Assembly: GCA_032207245.1 (NCBI GenBank)
Contig: CM063508.1
Location: forward strand, 115,249,802-115,313,801
Origin: Pardosa pseudoannulata
Taxonomy: Eukaryota > Arthropoda > Arachnida > Araneae > Lycosidae
DNA: 64,000 nt
Direction: 5' to 3'
In this document: positions 1-11,655 of the stretch, one piece after another
How positions within the stretch are numbered: position 1 is the first letter of the stretch
How the letters are laid out: each line of letters starts with the position of its first letter
Position numbers and translations under genes: made by a program
Notes under the pieces: model-generated
Told to the model about the DNA's origin: nothing
Database searches by the model: none
The model's input: only the letters and a program-made list of their open reading frames with translations

Positions 1-640
1 ATCCCAAAAAGTACATATTTAGATATATTTTAGGATTGATATAAATTGTCCGTTTTTCATTGGACATTGTGAGGTTTTTTATTGCACATTCTCACGTACG
101 AAAGAAATTTAATATTTTGCCATCTAGAAATCCTAGCAAATCTCTGTAAATTTAAAATGAATTATACAGATTCATCAAGTAAAAATATTATTTTTGTGTT
201 ATATTTCAAACTATTTATGCTATTTTATATATAGACATTTCCAAATAATTGGCGTTTTTACAGAATATGTATAGATTTCTATATTATTTCTCGATACAGA
301 ATTTAAAAAATGTTAATTATTATAGAGCGCACAAATGTATATGGAATTTTGGGTATTTTTGAATCTTTTGAAATGATGTATAAAAGTAATTTTTCCCAGA
401 AGAGTACAATTTATAAAAATATTAAGCCGGAGCCACACTTAAGCCAACGAATAGTTATATACGGCTTTTAGAGCCTTAATATTTTCAACTCTACTATTGA
501 AAGAGCATTAATAACATAAAGATAAAGGATATATTTAATGCAAATTATATGAACATAATGAAAAAATATTGTTTTAAAAATATTCTATAGATCTTACAAG
601 TACAGGTGAAAATTAATTCATCTTCAAATTCATGATACGT
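1..640. other. AT-rich stretch, no gene seen
   Basis: No ORF, RNA gene or repeat boundary can be supported here. It is low-complexity AT-rich DNA leading into the first satellite array, whose left edge near 640 is gradual. Confidence 0.5.
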
Positions 641-1004
641 TTCTTATACTGAAATTTTAGATCTAGTTAAGAGAAAGAAATCGTATAACTGATTTGAAAT
701 AAATACTTTCAGCTGCAACATATAAGCTTCAAAATGGTTACGATAAATAATTAAGGTGGTATTATCCCACCAACTTAATTTTAAAGGAATACTATTAACA
801 GAGTAATTGATTTTACATTTAAACTTGTTAAAGTTCATTAAAATTTTAATCAAAAACATTAAATAACTGACCTTTAAAAATGTCAGATTCCAAAAAAATA
901 ATCTTTCCAATAAAACATTTGGAAACATAAAACTATTGAAAAATTTCAAATTACATGCTTCTATATTTATTGAGTCGTAATAACTGAACTAGCAAACCCC
1001 TGAG

Positions 1005-1044
<40 letters not shown>

Positions 1045-4000
1045 AGCCGAAATTTTCGCAAAAATCTTTCCATTCTAAACAAATAATGATTGTTTTTCCT
1101 TCAAGTAAGAAAATAATTTATCATTTGAAGGATGAATGTTATTGTAAAATTAAATAACTTATCCCGAAAAAAAAAACAAATTTTTAAAGCATCCTCAAGA
1201 AATATTAGTAAAAATTTTTCTAGTGTTATCAGTATTTTTAAATTAATTTTTTGGTTTCAAATTTTAAAGCTAATTAAAAGAAAAATCAAAATAACTGCGT
1301 TCAAATAATTATATTCTGGCACAATACAAATGTCTTCTTTTATTACCAACTTATCTATCAAAGAATACTAAAAGTTTTTACCTTTAAGCATGTTAAAGTT
1401 TAAAAAACTATGTAAACTATTGACCTTTAAAAATGTCAAATTTCAATTGTCCCGAAAAGAAAAAAATTAAATTCTTCAAAAGCATTAGGTCACGCTTTCG
1501 AAAAATTCTTAATATTTTGCAAGTATTATCAAAATTTTTATATTAAGTTTTTTGTACTGAAATTTTAACGCTAATTAAGAGAAAAAATTAAAATAACTGA
1601 ATTTAAATAAATATATTCTGCAAGAAAATATATTGTCTATTATTACACGAACTTATCTATCTAGGAATGCTATTCAAGTGATATTCAAATACTAAAAGGT
1701 CTTACCTTTAAGCATCTTAAAGTTTAAGAAAAACACTATGTAAACTATTGACAGACGTGACCTTTAAAAACGTCAAATTTCAATAATAAAATATCTTCCC
1801 AATAAAGAGTTTGCAAACAAAAAACTGTTGAGAAATCTCAAATTACATGCTATATTTGTTGAGTCGTAATAACTCAATTAACAAAAAGAGGAATTTTGGG
1901 AATCTTTCCATTATAAACAAATAATGATTGGTTTTCCTTCAAGCAAGAAACTAATTTATCATTTGAAGGATGAATATTGTTGGAAAATTGAATAACTTAT
2001 TCCGGAAAAAAATCAAATTTTTAAAAGCATTATCTCCCTTTTTCGAGGAAATATTAATAAAAATTTTGCTAGTGTTATCAGTATTTTTAAAATAAATTTT
2101 TTTATATTGAAATTTTAAAGCTAATTAAAAGAAAAAAATTAAATAACTGAATTCAGATAATTATATTCTGCCACAATAAAATTATCTTCTATTATTACCA
2201 ACTTATCTATCCAAGAATGCTATTCAAGTGATATTCAAATATTAAAAAGTCTTAACTTTAAGCATGTTAGGGTTTAAAAAAACTATGTAAACTATCGACA
2301 GACCTGACCTTGAAAATGTCAAATTTTAATAATAAAATATCTTTCCAAATAAAGAATTTGCAGACATAAAACTATTGAGAAATTTCAAATTACACGCTTC
2401 TATATTTATTGAGTCGAAATAACTGAACTAGCAAGGAGAGAAATATTGGAAATCTTACCACTCTAAGAAAAATATTGATTTGTTTTCTTTCAAGCAAGAA
2501 AATAATTTATCATTTAAAGGATGAATATTGTAAAATGAATAACTTATCCCGGAAAAAAATTCAAATTTTTAAAAGCACTATCTCACTCTTTCGAAGAAAT
2601 ATTAAGAAACAATTTTACTAGTGTTATCAGAATTTTTAAATTAAATTTTTTTGTATTGAAATTTTAAAGCTAATTAAAATAAAAAAATAAAATAACTGAA
2701 TTCAAATAATTATATTCTGCCACAATAAAAATATTATCTTCTATTATTACCAACTTATCTACAGAAGAATGCTGTTCAAGCGATATTCAAATATTAAAGG
2801 TCTTATCTTTATGCATGTTAAAGTTTAAAAAAACTATGTAAACTATCGACACACCTGACCTTTAAAAATGTCAAATTTTAATAATAAAATATCTATACAA
2901 TAAAGATTTGCAAGCATAAAACTGCTGTGAAATTTCAAATTATATACTATATTGAGTCTTAATTACTGAATTAACAAGGAGAGGAATTTTTGGAATTTTT
3001 CCATTCTAAACAAATAATGGTTTTCCTTCAAGCAAGAAAATAATTTATCATTTCAAGGATGAATATGTGTAAAATTGTTGTAAAATTGAATAACTTATTT
3101 CAGAAATAATTAATAAAAAAGTTTTGCTAGTGTTATCAGTATTTTTAAATTAATTTTTTGGTTTCAAATTTTAAAGCTAATTAAAGAAAAAAAAAGTAAC
3201 TGAAATCTAAGAAATATATTCTGCCACAATAAAAATATCTTCTATTATTACCAACTTATCTACAGAAGAATGCTATTCAAGCGATATTCAAATATTAAAG
3301 GTCTTATCTTTATGCATGTTAAAGTTTAAAAAAAAATCTATGTGAACTATTGGCAGACCTGACCTTTAAAAATGTCAAATTTCAATAATAAAATATCTTT
3401 CCAATAAAGAGTTTGCAAACAAAAAACTGTTGAGAAATCTCAAATTACATGCTATATTTGTTGAGTCGTAATAACCGAATTAACAAGGAGAGGAATTTTG
3501 AAAATCTCACCACTCTAAAAATATATTGATTGGTTTTCCTTCAAGCAAGAAAATAATTTATCATTTGAAGGATGAACGTTGTTGTAAAATTGAATCACTT
3601 ATCCCGGAAAATAAAATCAAATTTTTAAAAGCATTATCTCACTCTTTCGAAGAAATATTACGAAAACATTTGCTAGTGTTTTCAATATTTTTATATTAAT
3701 TTTTTTAATGAAATTTTAAAGCTAATTAAAAAATTAAAATAACTGAATTCAAATAATTATATTCTGCCACAATAAAAATATCTTCTATTATTACTAACTT
3801 ATCTATCCAAGAATGCTATTCAAGTGACGTTTAAGCATCTTAAAGTTTAAAAAAAAAAACTATGTAAACTATCTTCAGACCTGACCTTTAAAAATGTCAA
3901 ATTTCAATAATAAAATATCTTTCCAATAATGAATTTGCAAACATAACGCTGTTGAGAAAATTCAAATTATATGCTGCTATATTTGTTGAGTCGTAATAAC

Positions 4001-5930
4001 TGAATTAACAGAAAAAAAGAATTTTGGGAATCTTTCCGTTATAAACAAATAATGATTGGTTTTCCTTCAAGCAAGGAAATTATTTATCTTTTGAAGGATT
4101 AATGTTGTTTCGAAGAGTTGAATAACAAAAAATGAAGTTGAATAGTAAAAAATGAAATTCTTTAAAAGTATTATCTCACTCTTTCGAAAAAATCTTAATA
4201 AATATTGTGCAAGTATTATCAATATTTTTATATTAAATTTTTTGTACTGAAATTTTAAATCTAATTGAGACATAAAATTAAAATAACTGAATTCAAATAT
4301 CTATCCAAGAATGCTATTCAAGCGATATTCAAATACTAAAAGGTCTTATCTTTAAGCAAGTTGAAGTTTAAAAACATCTACGTAAACTATCGACAGACCT
4401 GACCTTTAAAAATGTCAAATTTCAATAATAAAATATCTTTCCAATAAAGATTTGCAAGCATAAAACTGCTGTGAAATTTCAAATTACAAGCTTCTATATT
4501 TATTGAGTCGTAATAACTCAATTAACAAGGAGAGGACATTGGGAATCTTTCCATTCTAAACAAATAATGATTGTTTTTCCTTCAAGTAAGAAAATAATTT
4601 ATCATTTGAAGGATGAAAATTTTTGGAAAATTGATTCTTTTATCCCAGAAAAAAATCAAATTTTTAAAGCATCCTCAAGAAATATTAGTAAAAATTTTTC
4701 TAGTGTTATCAGTATTTTTAAATTAATTTTTTGGTTTCAAATTTTAAAGCTAATTAAAAGAAAAATCAAAATAACTGCGTTCAAATAATTATATTCTGGC
4801 ACAATACAAATGTCTTCTTTTATCATCTATTATTACCAACTTATTTATCTATGAATGCTATTCAAGCGATATTCAAATACTAAAAGATCTTACCCTTAAG
4901 CATATTAAAGTTTAAAAAAACTATGTAAACTATCAACAAACCTGAGCTTTAAAAAGGTTGAATTTCAATATTAAAATATCTTTCCAATAAAGAATTTGCA
5001 AGCACAAAACTATTGAGAAATTTCAAATTACATTCTGTTTTATTTATTAAGTCGAAGTAACTGAATTAACAAGGAGAGAAATTTTGAGAATCTTTCCATT
5101 CTAAACAAATAATGATTGGTTTTCCGTCAATCAAGAAAATAATTTATCTTTTGAAGGATTAATGTTGTTTTGAAAAGTTAAATAACTTGTCCCGAAAAGA
5201 AAAAAATGAAATTCTTTAAAAGTATTATCTCACTCTTTCGAAAAAATCTTAATAAATATTTTGCAAGAATTATCAATATTTTTATATTAAGTTTTTTGTA
5301 CTGAAATTTTAAAGCTAATTAAAAGAGAAAATTAAAATAACTAAATTTAAATAAATATATTCTGCTAAACAAATATTGTCTATTATTACACCAACTTATA
5401 TATCCAGGAATGTTATTTAAGTGATATTCAAATAGTAAAAGGTCTTACCTTTAAGCATGTTACAGTTTAAAAAAAAAATAAGTAAACTATCGACACCTTT
5501 AATCTTTAGAAATGTCAAATTTCAATAATAAAATACCTTTCCGATAAAACAATCTGCAAACATAAAACTATTAAGAAATTTCAAATTGCATGCTGTTTTA
5601 TTTATTGAGTAGTAATAACTGAATTACCAAAAAGAGGATCTTTGCAAACTTTTTTATTCTAAACAGATATTGATCGGTCTTTCTGCAAACAGGAGAATCA
5701 TTTATCACCTGAAAGATGAATGTTATTGTAAAGTTAATAGCTTGTAAAAAGAAAAAAATAATACAGTATTAGCACTATTTCTCTCTTTTGGAGAAATCTT
5801 AATAAAAGTTTTGCAAATGCAGTATTGATGATGCAATGAAAGAGATGAAGGCATTCTTTAAAATAATAGAACTCTTTGGAGAAACATGCTCAATTAATAG
5901 CTTATTATTTTCAAAAGCTCTGCTACTCCG
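640..5930. repeat. Satellite array A, ~515-560 bp unit, about 9-10 copies
   Basis: The same landmarks recur in order: AACAAATAATGATTGGTTTT, TTCAAGCAAGAAAATAATTT, a GCTAATTAA block, TTATTACCAACTTATCTATC, and TGACCTTTAAAAATGTCAAA. The first landmark falls near 1079, 1917, 2470, 3010, 3527, 4046, 4560, 5106 and 5663, so the spacing is mostly 514-557 bp. The longer first interval contains a copy with an internal deletion. Copies differ by many substitutions and small indels. No frame stays open across copies, so it is non-coding satellite. The last copy (5663-5930) has a right-hand extension shared with the lone copies near 9.4 and 21.2 kb. Confidence 0.85.
1005..1044. repeat. Poly(C) tract of 40
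   Basis: An uninterrupted run of C lies inside one copy of array A, in an otherwise AT-rich setting. The neighbouring copies lack it. The opposite strand is a G40 run. Confidence 0.95.
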
Positions 5931-6394
5931 CCAAAATAACACCGCAATTTCAGGTTAGAACTAAATTTTTGCTTAAGTGGTCAGACAGTAATACGACTGT
6001 TAAATAGACAAAAAATTCGATTTTTTTAGAAAAAGTATGTGTGAAAACTAGTTCAGTTCTGAACATTTAAAACAATCCGCGTAAAAAAAATCCAATATTG
6101 AGGACAGGAGTTATGAATAAAAAAGTGTCATCTGTTTATTGTAAACAAATTTAGACTTACAAAACTTGATTTTCTCAAATTACATTTTTTTTTTCATGTA
6201 ACGCGCATATTACCACAAAAAGGTTGTACAGGTTGTATTAAACGTAATTTTCATCTTATTGAACGTACATTTTTTTGCATATTTCACAAGAATAATTATT
6301 TTCTTTACAGCAATAAATTTTTAATTTGCAAGGAAAAAATTAACTCTTTTCTAAATTTTTAAAAAATCTATGTTTCTTAAATATACACAAATTT

Positions 6395-7970
6395 AAGTTC
6401 AAAGTTATTTTGAAATATTGTTGTATGCTTTAAAATAATACGTTTGTCTTAAGTGTAATTATATTTTTAGAAATCAAGTTACTTTGAGATATCATAGTAT
6501 TCTTTGAAATAATATGTTTGTACTAAGTGTAATTATATTTTTAGTAATCAAGTTATTTTGAAATTAAAATAATACGCTTGTCTTAAGTGTAATTATATTT
6601 TTAGAAATCAAGTTCCTTTGAGATATCATAGTATTCTTTAAAATAATATGTTTGTACTAAGTATAATTATATTTTTAGTAATCAAGTTATTTTGAAATAT
6701 TGTTGTATGCTTTAAAATAATACGTTTGTCTTAAGTGTAATTATATTTTTAGAAATCAAGTTACTTTGAGATATCATAGTATTCTTTGAAATAATATGTT
6801 TGTACTAAGTGTAATTATATTTTTAGTAATCAAGTTATCTTGAGATATTGTATTATGCTTTAAAATAATATGTTTGTCTTAAGTGCAATAATATTTTTAA
6901 TAATCAATTTATTTTGAGATATTGTATTATGCTTTAAAATAATATGTTTGTCTTAAGTGCAATAATATTTTTAATAATCAATTTATTTTGAGATATTGTA
7001 TTATGCTTTAAAATAATACGTTTGTCTTAAGTGTAATTATATTTTTAGAAATCAAGTTACTTTGAAATATAGTATTCTTTAAAATAATATGTTTGTACTA
7101 AGTGTAATTATATTTTTAGTAATCAAGTTATTTTGAGATATTGTATTATGCTGCAAAATAATACGTTTGTCTTAAGTGTAATTATATTTTTAGTAATCAA
7201 GTTATTTTGAGATATTGTAGTATGCTTTAAAATAATATATTTGTCTTAAGTGTAATTATATTTTTAGTAATCAAGTTATTTTGAGATATTGTATTATGCT
7301 TTAAAATAATACGTTTATCTTAAGTGTAATTATATTTTTAGAAATCAAGTTACTTTGAGATATCATAGTATTCTTTAAAATAATACGTTTGTCTTAAGTG
7401 TAATTATATTTTTAGTAATCAAGTTATTTTGAGATATTGTATTATGCTTTAAAATAATACGTTTGTCTTAAGTGTAATTATATTTTTAGAAATCAAGTTA
7501 CTTTGAGATACAGTATTCTTTAAAATAATATGTTTGTACTAAGTGTAATTATATTTTTAGTAATCAAGTTATTTTGAGATATTGTATTATGCTGTAAAAT
7601 AATATGTTTGTCTTAAGTGTAATTATATTTTTAGAAATCAAGTTACTTTGAGATACAGTATTCTTTAAAATAATATGTTTGTACTAAGTGTAATTATATT
7701 TTTAGTAATCAAGTTATTTTGAGATATTGTATTATGCTTTAAAATAATACGTTTGTCTTAAGTGTAATTATATTTTTAGTAATCAAGTTATTTTGAGATA
7801 TTCTAGTATTATTTAAAACAATATGTTTGTAATAAATGTAATTATACTTTTAGTAATCCAGTTATTTTGAGATATAGTATTATGCTTTAAAATAATACGT
7901 TTGTCTTAAGTGTAAAAATTTTTTTAGTATCAAGTTATGAGATATATTTTGAGTATTATTTTAAATACAA
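6395..7970. repeat. Satellite array B, ~74 bp unit, about 21 copies
   Basis: The unit contains AAAATAATACGTTTGTCTTA followed by AAGTGTAATTATATTTTTAG, then AATCAAGTTATTTTGAGATA and a variable TATTGTATTATGC segment. Repeats of the TTAAGTGTAATTATA core occur every 73-76 bp. Two monomer types alternate in several stretches: one with ACGTTTGTCTTAAG followed by AGAAATCAAGTTACTTTGAG, the other with ATGTTTGTACTAAG followed by AGTAATCAAGTTATTTTGAG. That gives a higher-order period near 148 bp. Confidence 0.93.
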
Positions 7971-8390
7971 TGTTTTTTGTAATCAAAAATGTAATTATAA
8001 ATAAATGTAATTATGCGCATTAGACTTGATATCATTTTTATTAACAACAAAGTGTCTTTTATTTAAAACTTTCTAACAAAAACTTTTATGTTTAAAAAAT
8101 AAATGAGATATATGGGTAAAGATAATAATTTGTTCTATGTTAAAAAAATTATGTCTGTAAGACTGTTTTAAAGACTGTCAAGGTGTGAGAAGTCAAAAAC
8201 TATAATTATTTATCATGTTTTTTAAAATTTAAGAGTCATGTGACCTCTTAATTTTGCAACATAGGGACTAATAAAATCGAGATCTATTGCTTAATGACGA
8301 ATGTACACTAGATCTTATCTATCCAAAACTACAGTAATAGGAAAACAAAATTATTTCAAAATATTCCAGTCTGCTCTATGAACCAATATA
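7970..8390. other. AT-rich spacer, nothing recognised
   Basis: This holds no supported gene or repeat. It lies between satellite B and an A-rich simple-repeat block. Confidence 0.5.
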
Positions 8391-8399
8391 TTAGTACGT

Positions 8400-8740
8400 C
8401 AGAAAAAAAAGTAAATAGATAAACATGAAAGAAATAAAATTTAAAAAAATGAAAAATTAAGTAAATATAAATAAAAAAATTAAAATAAATAAAATTGAAA
8501 AAAAAATGAAAAAATAAAATAAATACAAATAAATAATATAGATAAAAATTGAAAAGATAAAAATGAAAAAAAATAAATAAAAATGAAAAAATAAAATAAA
8601 TAAAAATGAAAATAAAATGGATAAAAATGAAAAAATAAAATAAATGAAAATGAAAAAAAATAAATAAAATGAAAAAAATAAAATAAATAAAAATAAATAT
8701 ATAAATAAATAAATAAAAATGAAAAAAATAAAATAAAACT
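8400..8740. repeat. A-rich simple repeat (AAATAAAATGAAAA-type)
   Basis: The + strand is a degenerate tandem of short A-rich words such as AAAATAAAT and AAAATGAAAA, almost free of C. No coding or structural signal is visible. Confidence 0.9.
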
Positions 8741-8929
8741 TTAAGAGTAAAACTATTACGTTATATATCAGAATATCATTAATTAATTATTTAATGAGGA
8801 AACATATTTTGAAATATAAAATTGTTAAAAAATTATTAAAAAGGATTTTCGGCCTAATAATGTGCTACAAATCCTAAAACTGGTAGAAAAAATTAATTAT
8901 TTAGTAAATTTAAGATGCATTACATGTTT

Positions 8930-9520
8930 AAGAGGATTAAATTTAAATACTTATATTCAATCACAATAAAAAAATATTTTATAAACACATCAACTTTTCT
9001 ATCCATACAGACAATTCAAGTAAAATTGAAATAGATGTATGCTTTGAGATTTTATGTTTTAAATTTCAATAAATATTTAAGCATTAAAATATACCTGACC
9101 TTTAAATTGCCATGTCTCACTAACAAATTCTTAAAGCAAAATCCTGTTAGGAAAATTCATATTTTGTGCTGTTACATTCATGGGATAGAATTAACTGAAT
9201 TATCAGGAAGAGAATTTTTTGCAAGGCTTTTATTCTAAACAGATATTGATCATTTCCCTTCAAAGAAGGAAATCATTTATCATCTGTAGGATGAATGTTG
9301 TTGTAAAACTGAATAGCTTGTATCAAGAAAAAAGTATTAAATGCTTTCTACTTAATAGCATTGTCTCGCCTTTCGAAGAAATCTTAATAAAGGTTTTCAA
9401 ATTGCAGTAGTTCAAATTGGAAAGAATGGTTCACTGGAGTGGAAGGCATTCTTTACAGCAGTAGAGTTATTTGGAAAAATTTGTTCTATTAATGACTTTT
9501 CTGTTTTTTTTTCTTTTAAA
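8930..9520. repeat. Lone diverged copy of repeat family A with extended right end
   Basis: It shares with array A the block ending in TGACCTTTAAA, the AACAGATATTGAT landmark, the ATTTATCAT block and the GAATGTTGTTGTAAAA block. It also shares a right end (GGCATTCTTTA followed by TAGAGTTATTTGG) with the last array copy and with the copy at 20.6-21.25 kb. This suggests the array monomer derives from a dispersed element of at least 600 bp. Confidence 0.7.
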
Positions 9521-9559
9521 AACTGGGGCACCTTTGCTAGAGTAATAGTTAATGAAACC

Positions 9560-10310
9560 ACAACTATTCCAAACTCTTGAGTTTGTACTATACAGCAATA
9601 TGAATTACCACGCACATAATAAGAAATGAATGACCTAATTAATTGAACAAGATTTTTATATACTGCCTACGTATATCTGACAGAGAGCTTACATTGTTAA
9701 ATATAAAAATTTATTACTTAATTTCTGAAATTTCAAGGAAGGCACATTGAGGTGTCAAATACAAAAAATTCAGCTTATGATAGTGAATAAATTATTTACA
9801 AGCATATATAAGTTAGAAGAAAATGGAGTTACGAAATTATTGTAGGTGCATACACACACACATATATATGTATATACTGAGCTAATTTAACTCATTAAAA
9901 CTTAGAAAAGTGCATCCATATTATCTATGATACAGTCGTGTGGAAAACGGTAGCAAAAAGAACAAAACATCATATTTTAAAAATACAATTGTAGATTCAT
10001 TTAGCAAGTCCTCTCGAAGGCTTCTGGGATGAAAAACGTGTACATGTCAATTTACAGATGTATGATCCAGCTAATCAAGTTTCTTAATGAGTAGTTACGT
10101 GGGGACATCTGGCGACGTAGTTTAAGCATCATCAACTTATGTAAGAGAGGGAGTCGGCAATAATTAATGTTCCATGTATTCATACTCACCAACTCTAAAG
10201 AAAGAACAAAAGATAATCGCCAAGATTTGCTCTTCAATAATAGAAACGCCCGAAAGTTATTTTAAGATACATTTATAATTACGTTGGTTAGTTTTAAGTT
10301 AAATATATCA
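9560..10310. other. AT-rich spacer, no gene seen
   Basis: No supported gene or RNA. It contains a short CACACACA/TATATATG microsatellite near 9850-9876. Short ORFs here have no recognisable composition. Confidence 0.5.
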
Positions 10311-10353
10311 CTACACACACATACATACATATATACATACATACACACCCACA

Positions 10354-10435
<82 letters not shown>

Positions 10436-10533
10436 ATATATATATATGTATATATATATATATGTATATATATGTATATATATTTATATATATATATATA
10501 TATATAACATATATATATAAGTATGTATATATG

Positions 10534-10565
<32 letters not shown>

Positions 10566-10664
10566 TATGTATGTATATATATATGTATATATATATGTGT
10601 ATGTATATATATATATATGTATGTATATATGTATGTATGTATGTATATATATATGTATGTATAT
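10311..10664. repeat. TA / TATG microsatellite, left part
   Basis: It consists of (CATA)n, then a long (TA)n run, then TATG/TA mixtures. It ends exactly at the 5' LTR of the gypsy element. It resumes at 16646 after the 3' LTR, so the two parts were one tract before insertion. Confidence 0.95.
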
Positions 10665-10713
10665 TGTTACGAATTTGCGAAAATTGCTTGAGTTTAGCAT
10701 GGGACTCTATGGG

Positions 10714-10834
10714 TATCTCGCCAAATTGGCGAGATATAGGCTCGTTGGCGATGGATTTGGCAACCTATTTTTGTCGCCAAGTTCATCGCCAAGTTCGTCG
10801 CCAAGTGTCGCCAACTGTCGCCAAATGTCGCCAA
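10714..10834 (+). promoter_or_regulatory. CGCCAA/TTGGCG motif array with perfect palindrome in U3
   Basis: CGCCAA occurs at 10719, 10775, 10787, 10799, 10809, 10819 and 10829, and TTGGCG at 10726 and 10745. The last four CGCCAA copies are exactly 10 bp apart. Positions 10714-10736 form a perfect 23 bp palindrome (11 bp arms around one base) built on CGCCAA/TTGGCG. The motif resembles the core of E2F-type sites. A role as an LTR enhancer is inferred from its position about 60-180 bp upstream of the TATA box. Confidence 0.6.
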
Positions 10835-10897
10835 GTGTAGCGTCACGTGGCCACTTCCGGTTCCGGCTTCTGGAGTGTTCTGGCAGTTTCTGTGAGC

Positions 10898-10907
10898 CTA
10901 TATAAGG
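10898..10907 (+). promoter_or_regulatory. LTR TATA box
   Basis: CTATATAAGG lies in a GC-richer context, after the U3 motif array and about 360 bp before the AATAAA. This spacing is normal for a Pol II LTR promoter once the 181 bp SINE is discounted. Confidence 0.6.
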
Positions 10908-11038
10908 CAGACGGAGTCCCATGCAGAGAGAGTCGTTGAGAGAATATCTCGGTCTAAGAGAAGTACGCACGGTGTGTTGTGCTTGATGCGGAAAGTCTTG
11001 CGTGAGCCGACGGCATTGGGCTCAAAATTGTTCCGCGG

Positions 11039-11219
11039 TTTGGTTTGGTTTGGTTTGGAGCGCTACGGTCTACTTTTTGCACACGAGGGCTAATGAGACC
11101 GGGACCTACTGCTTAAAGCCGACTCCGAACGGCTACGAACATCCATGCCACTGTGGGATTCGAACCAACGAACTCCGGTTCCGAAGGTCGGCACCCTAAC
11201 CATTCGGCCATCGTTCGGC
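11039..11219 (-). mobile_element. tRNA-derived SINE (SINE-1), near full length, inserted in the 5' LTR
   Basis: On the minus strand it starts with a tRNA-like head and ends in a CCAAA-type tail. Box A is TGGCCGAATGG (11200-11210) and box B is a perfect GGTTCGAATCC (11156-11166), the internal Pol III promoter of tRNA-derived SINEs. It is flanked by a perfect 14 bp duplication, AAATTGTTCCGCGG, at 11025-11038 and 11220-11233. The antisense LTR fragment at 15740-15920 has the same LTR sequence without the SINE and with one copy of the duplicated site, which is direct evidence of insertion. It is the best-preserved of at least six SINE-1 copies in the window. Confidence 0.93.
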
Positions 11220-11356
11220 AAATTGTTCCGCGGAGATTTTGACGTTGTATTTCTTCCAATAAAGTATTTGTCTTTGTGCTGCAGTCTTGCTTGCTTGCTT
11301 AAAGTCCATTCAATCCCTGAACCCAGCAGTTTTAGTTTTGGAAGTTCGTAACAATT

Positions 11357-11375
11357 TGGTGTCAGAAGTGGGATT
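11357..11375 (+). other. Primer binding site, tRNA-Leu type
   Basis: TGGTGTCAGAAGTGGGATT lies three bases after the LTR end. Its complement ends in TCCCACTTCTGACACCA. That matches the T-stem, discriminator and CCA pattern of a tRNA-Leu 3' end as I remember it, so a tRNA-Leu primer is proposed. Confidence 0.7.
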
Positions 11376-11377
11376 GA

Positions 11378-11638
11378 ATGGTGAAGACAAGAGTGATGGC
11401 TGAGATAGAAATGAAACAATTTTTTGAACTTATGCAAAGCATAAAAAATGGACAGGAAGAAATAAAGGCAGGCCAGAGAAATCTAGAAGAAAGATTAGAA
11501 GAAATGAAGGCTGACATCGTAAGCGTGTTAAACACTAAAGTAGACATTATTTCAGAGAAAGTGAAAAAAAAAATGAGGTTTTCCAAATTTCTTCAGAAAG
11601 TGGTGATGGAAATGGATTCTTTGTTGAAGCCTATGTAA
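11378..11638 (+). pseudogene. gag remnant (N-terminal coiled-coil region only)
   Basis: The 86-residue ORF starts at an ATG 21 bases after the start of the primer binding site. Residues about 10-65 are rich in Glu, Lys, Gln and Leu with few helix breakers, as in the coiled coil at the N-terminus of gypsy Gag proteins. From about residue 66 the frame runs into sequence that, read in another frame, leads into the protease. The capsid and nucleocapsid parts of gag are therefore deleted here (no CCHC zinc knuckle is present). Gag normally forms the particle that encloses the RNA. Capsid-like gag sequence is instead found in antisense inside the 3' LTR (15384-15745 and 16211-16581). Confidence 0.7.
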
Positions 11639-11655
11639 ATAATTTACCCTGCCAG

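Larger units (their letters stand above)
10665..11353 (+). repeat. 5' LTR (689 bp including a SINE)
   Basis: It begins TGTTACGAATTTGCG and ends TTCGTAACA. Removing the SINE and one target duplication leaves about 494 bp. A TATA box (CTATATAAGG, 10898-10907) and an AATAAA signal (11258-11263) define U3 and R. The same terminal sequences reappear at 15357-15381 and 16582-16645. The LTR carries an array of CGCCAA motifs upstream of the TATA box. Confidence 0.92.

Noticed and set aside
4567..4788. Short ORFs inside array A
   Set aside because: The same positions in neighbouring copies are interrupted, so the frame is not maintained.
10707..10970. ORF on the minus strand with repeated LGDELGD residues
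   Set aside because: It is the antisense of the CGCCAA motif array in the LTR U3, not a protein gene.
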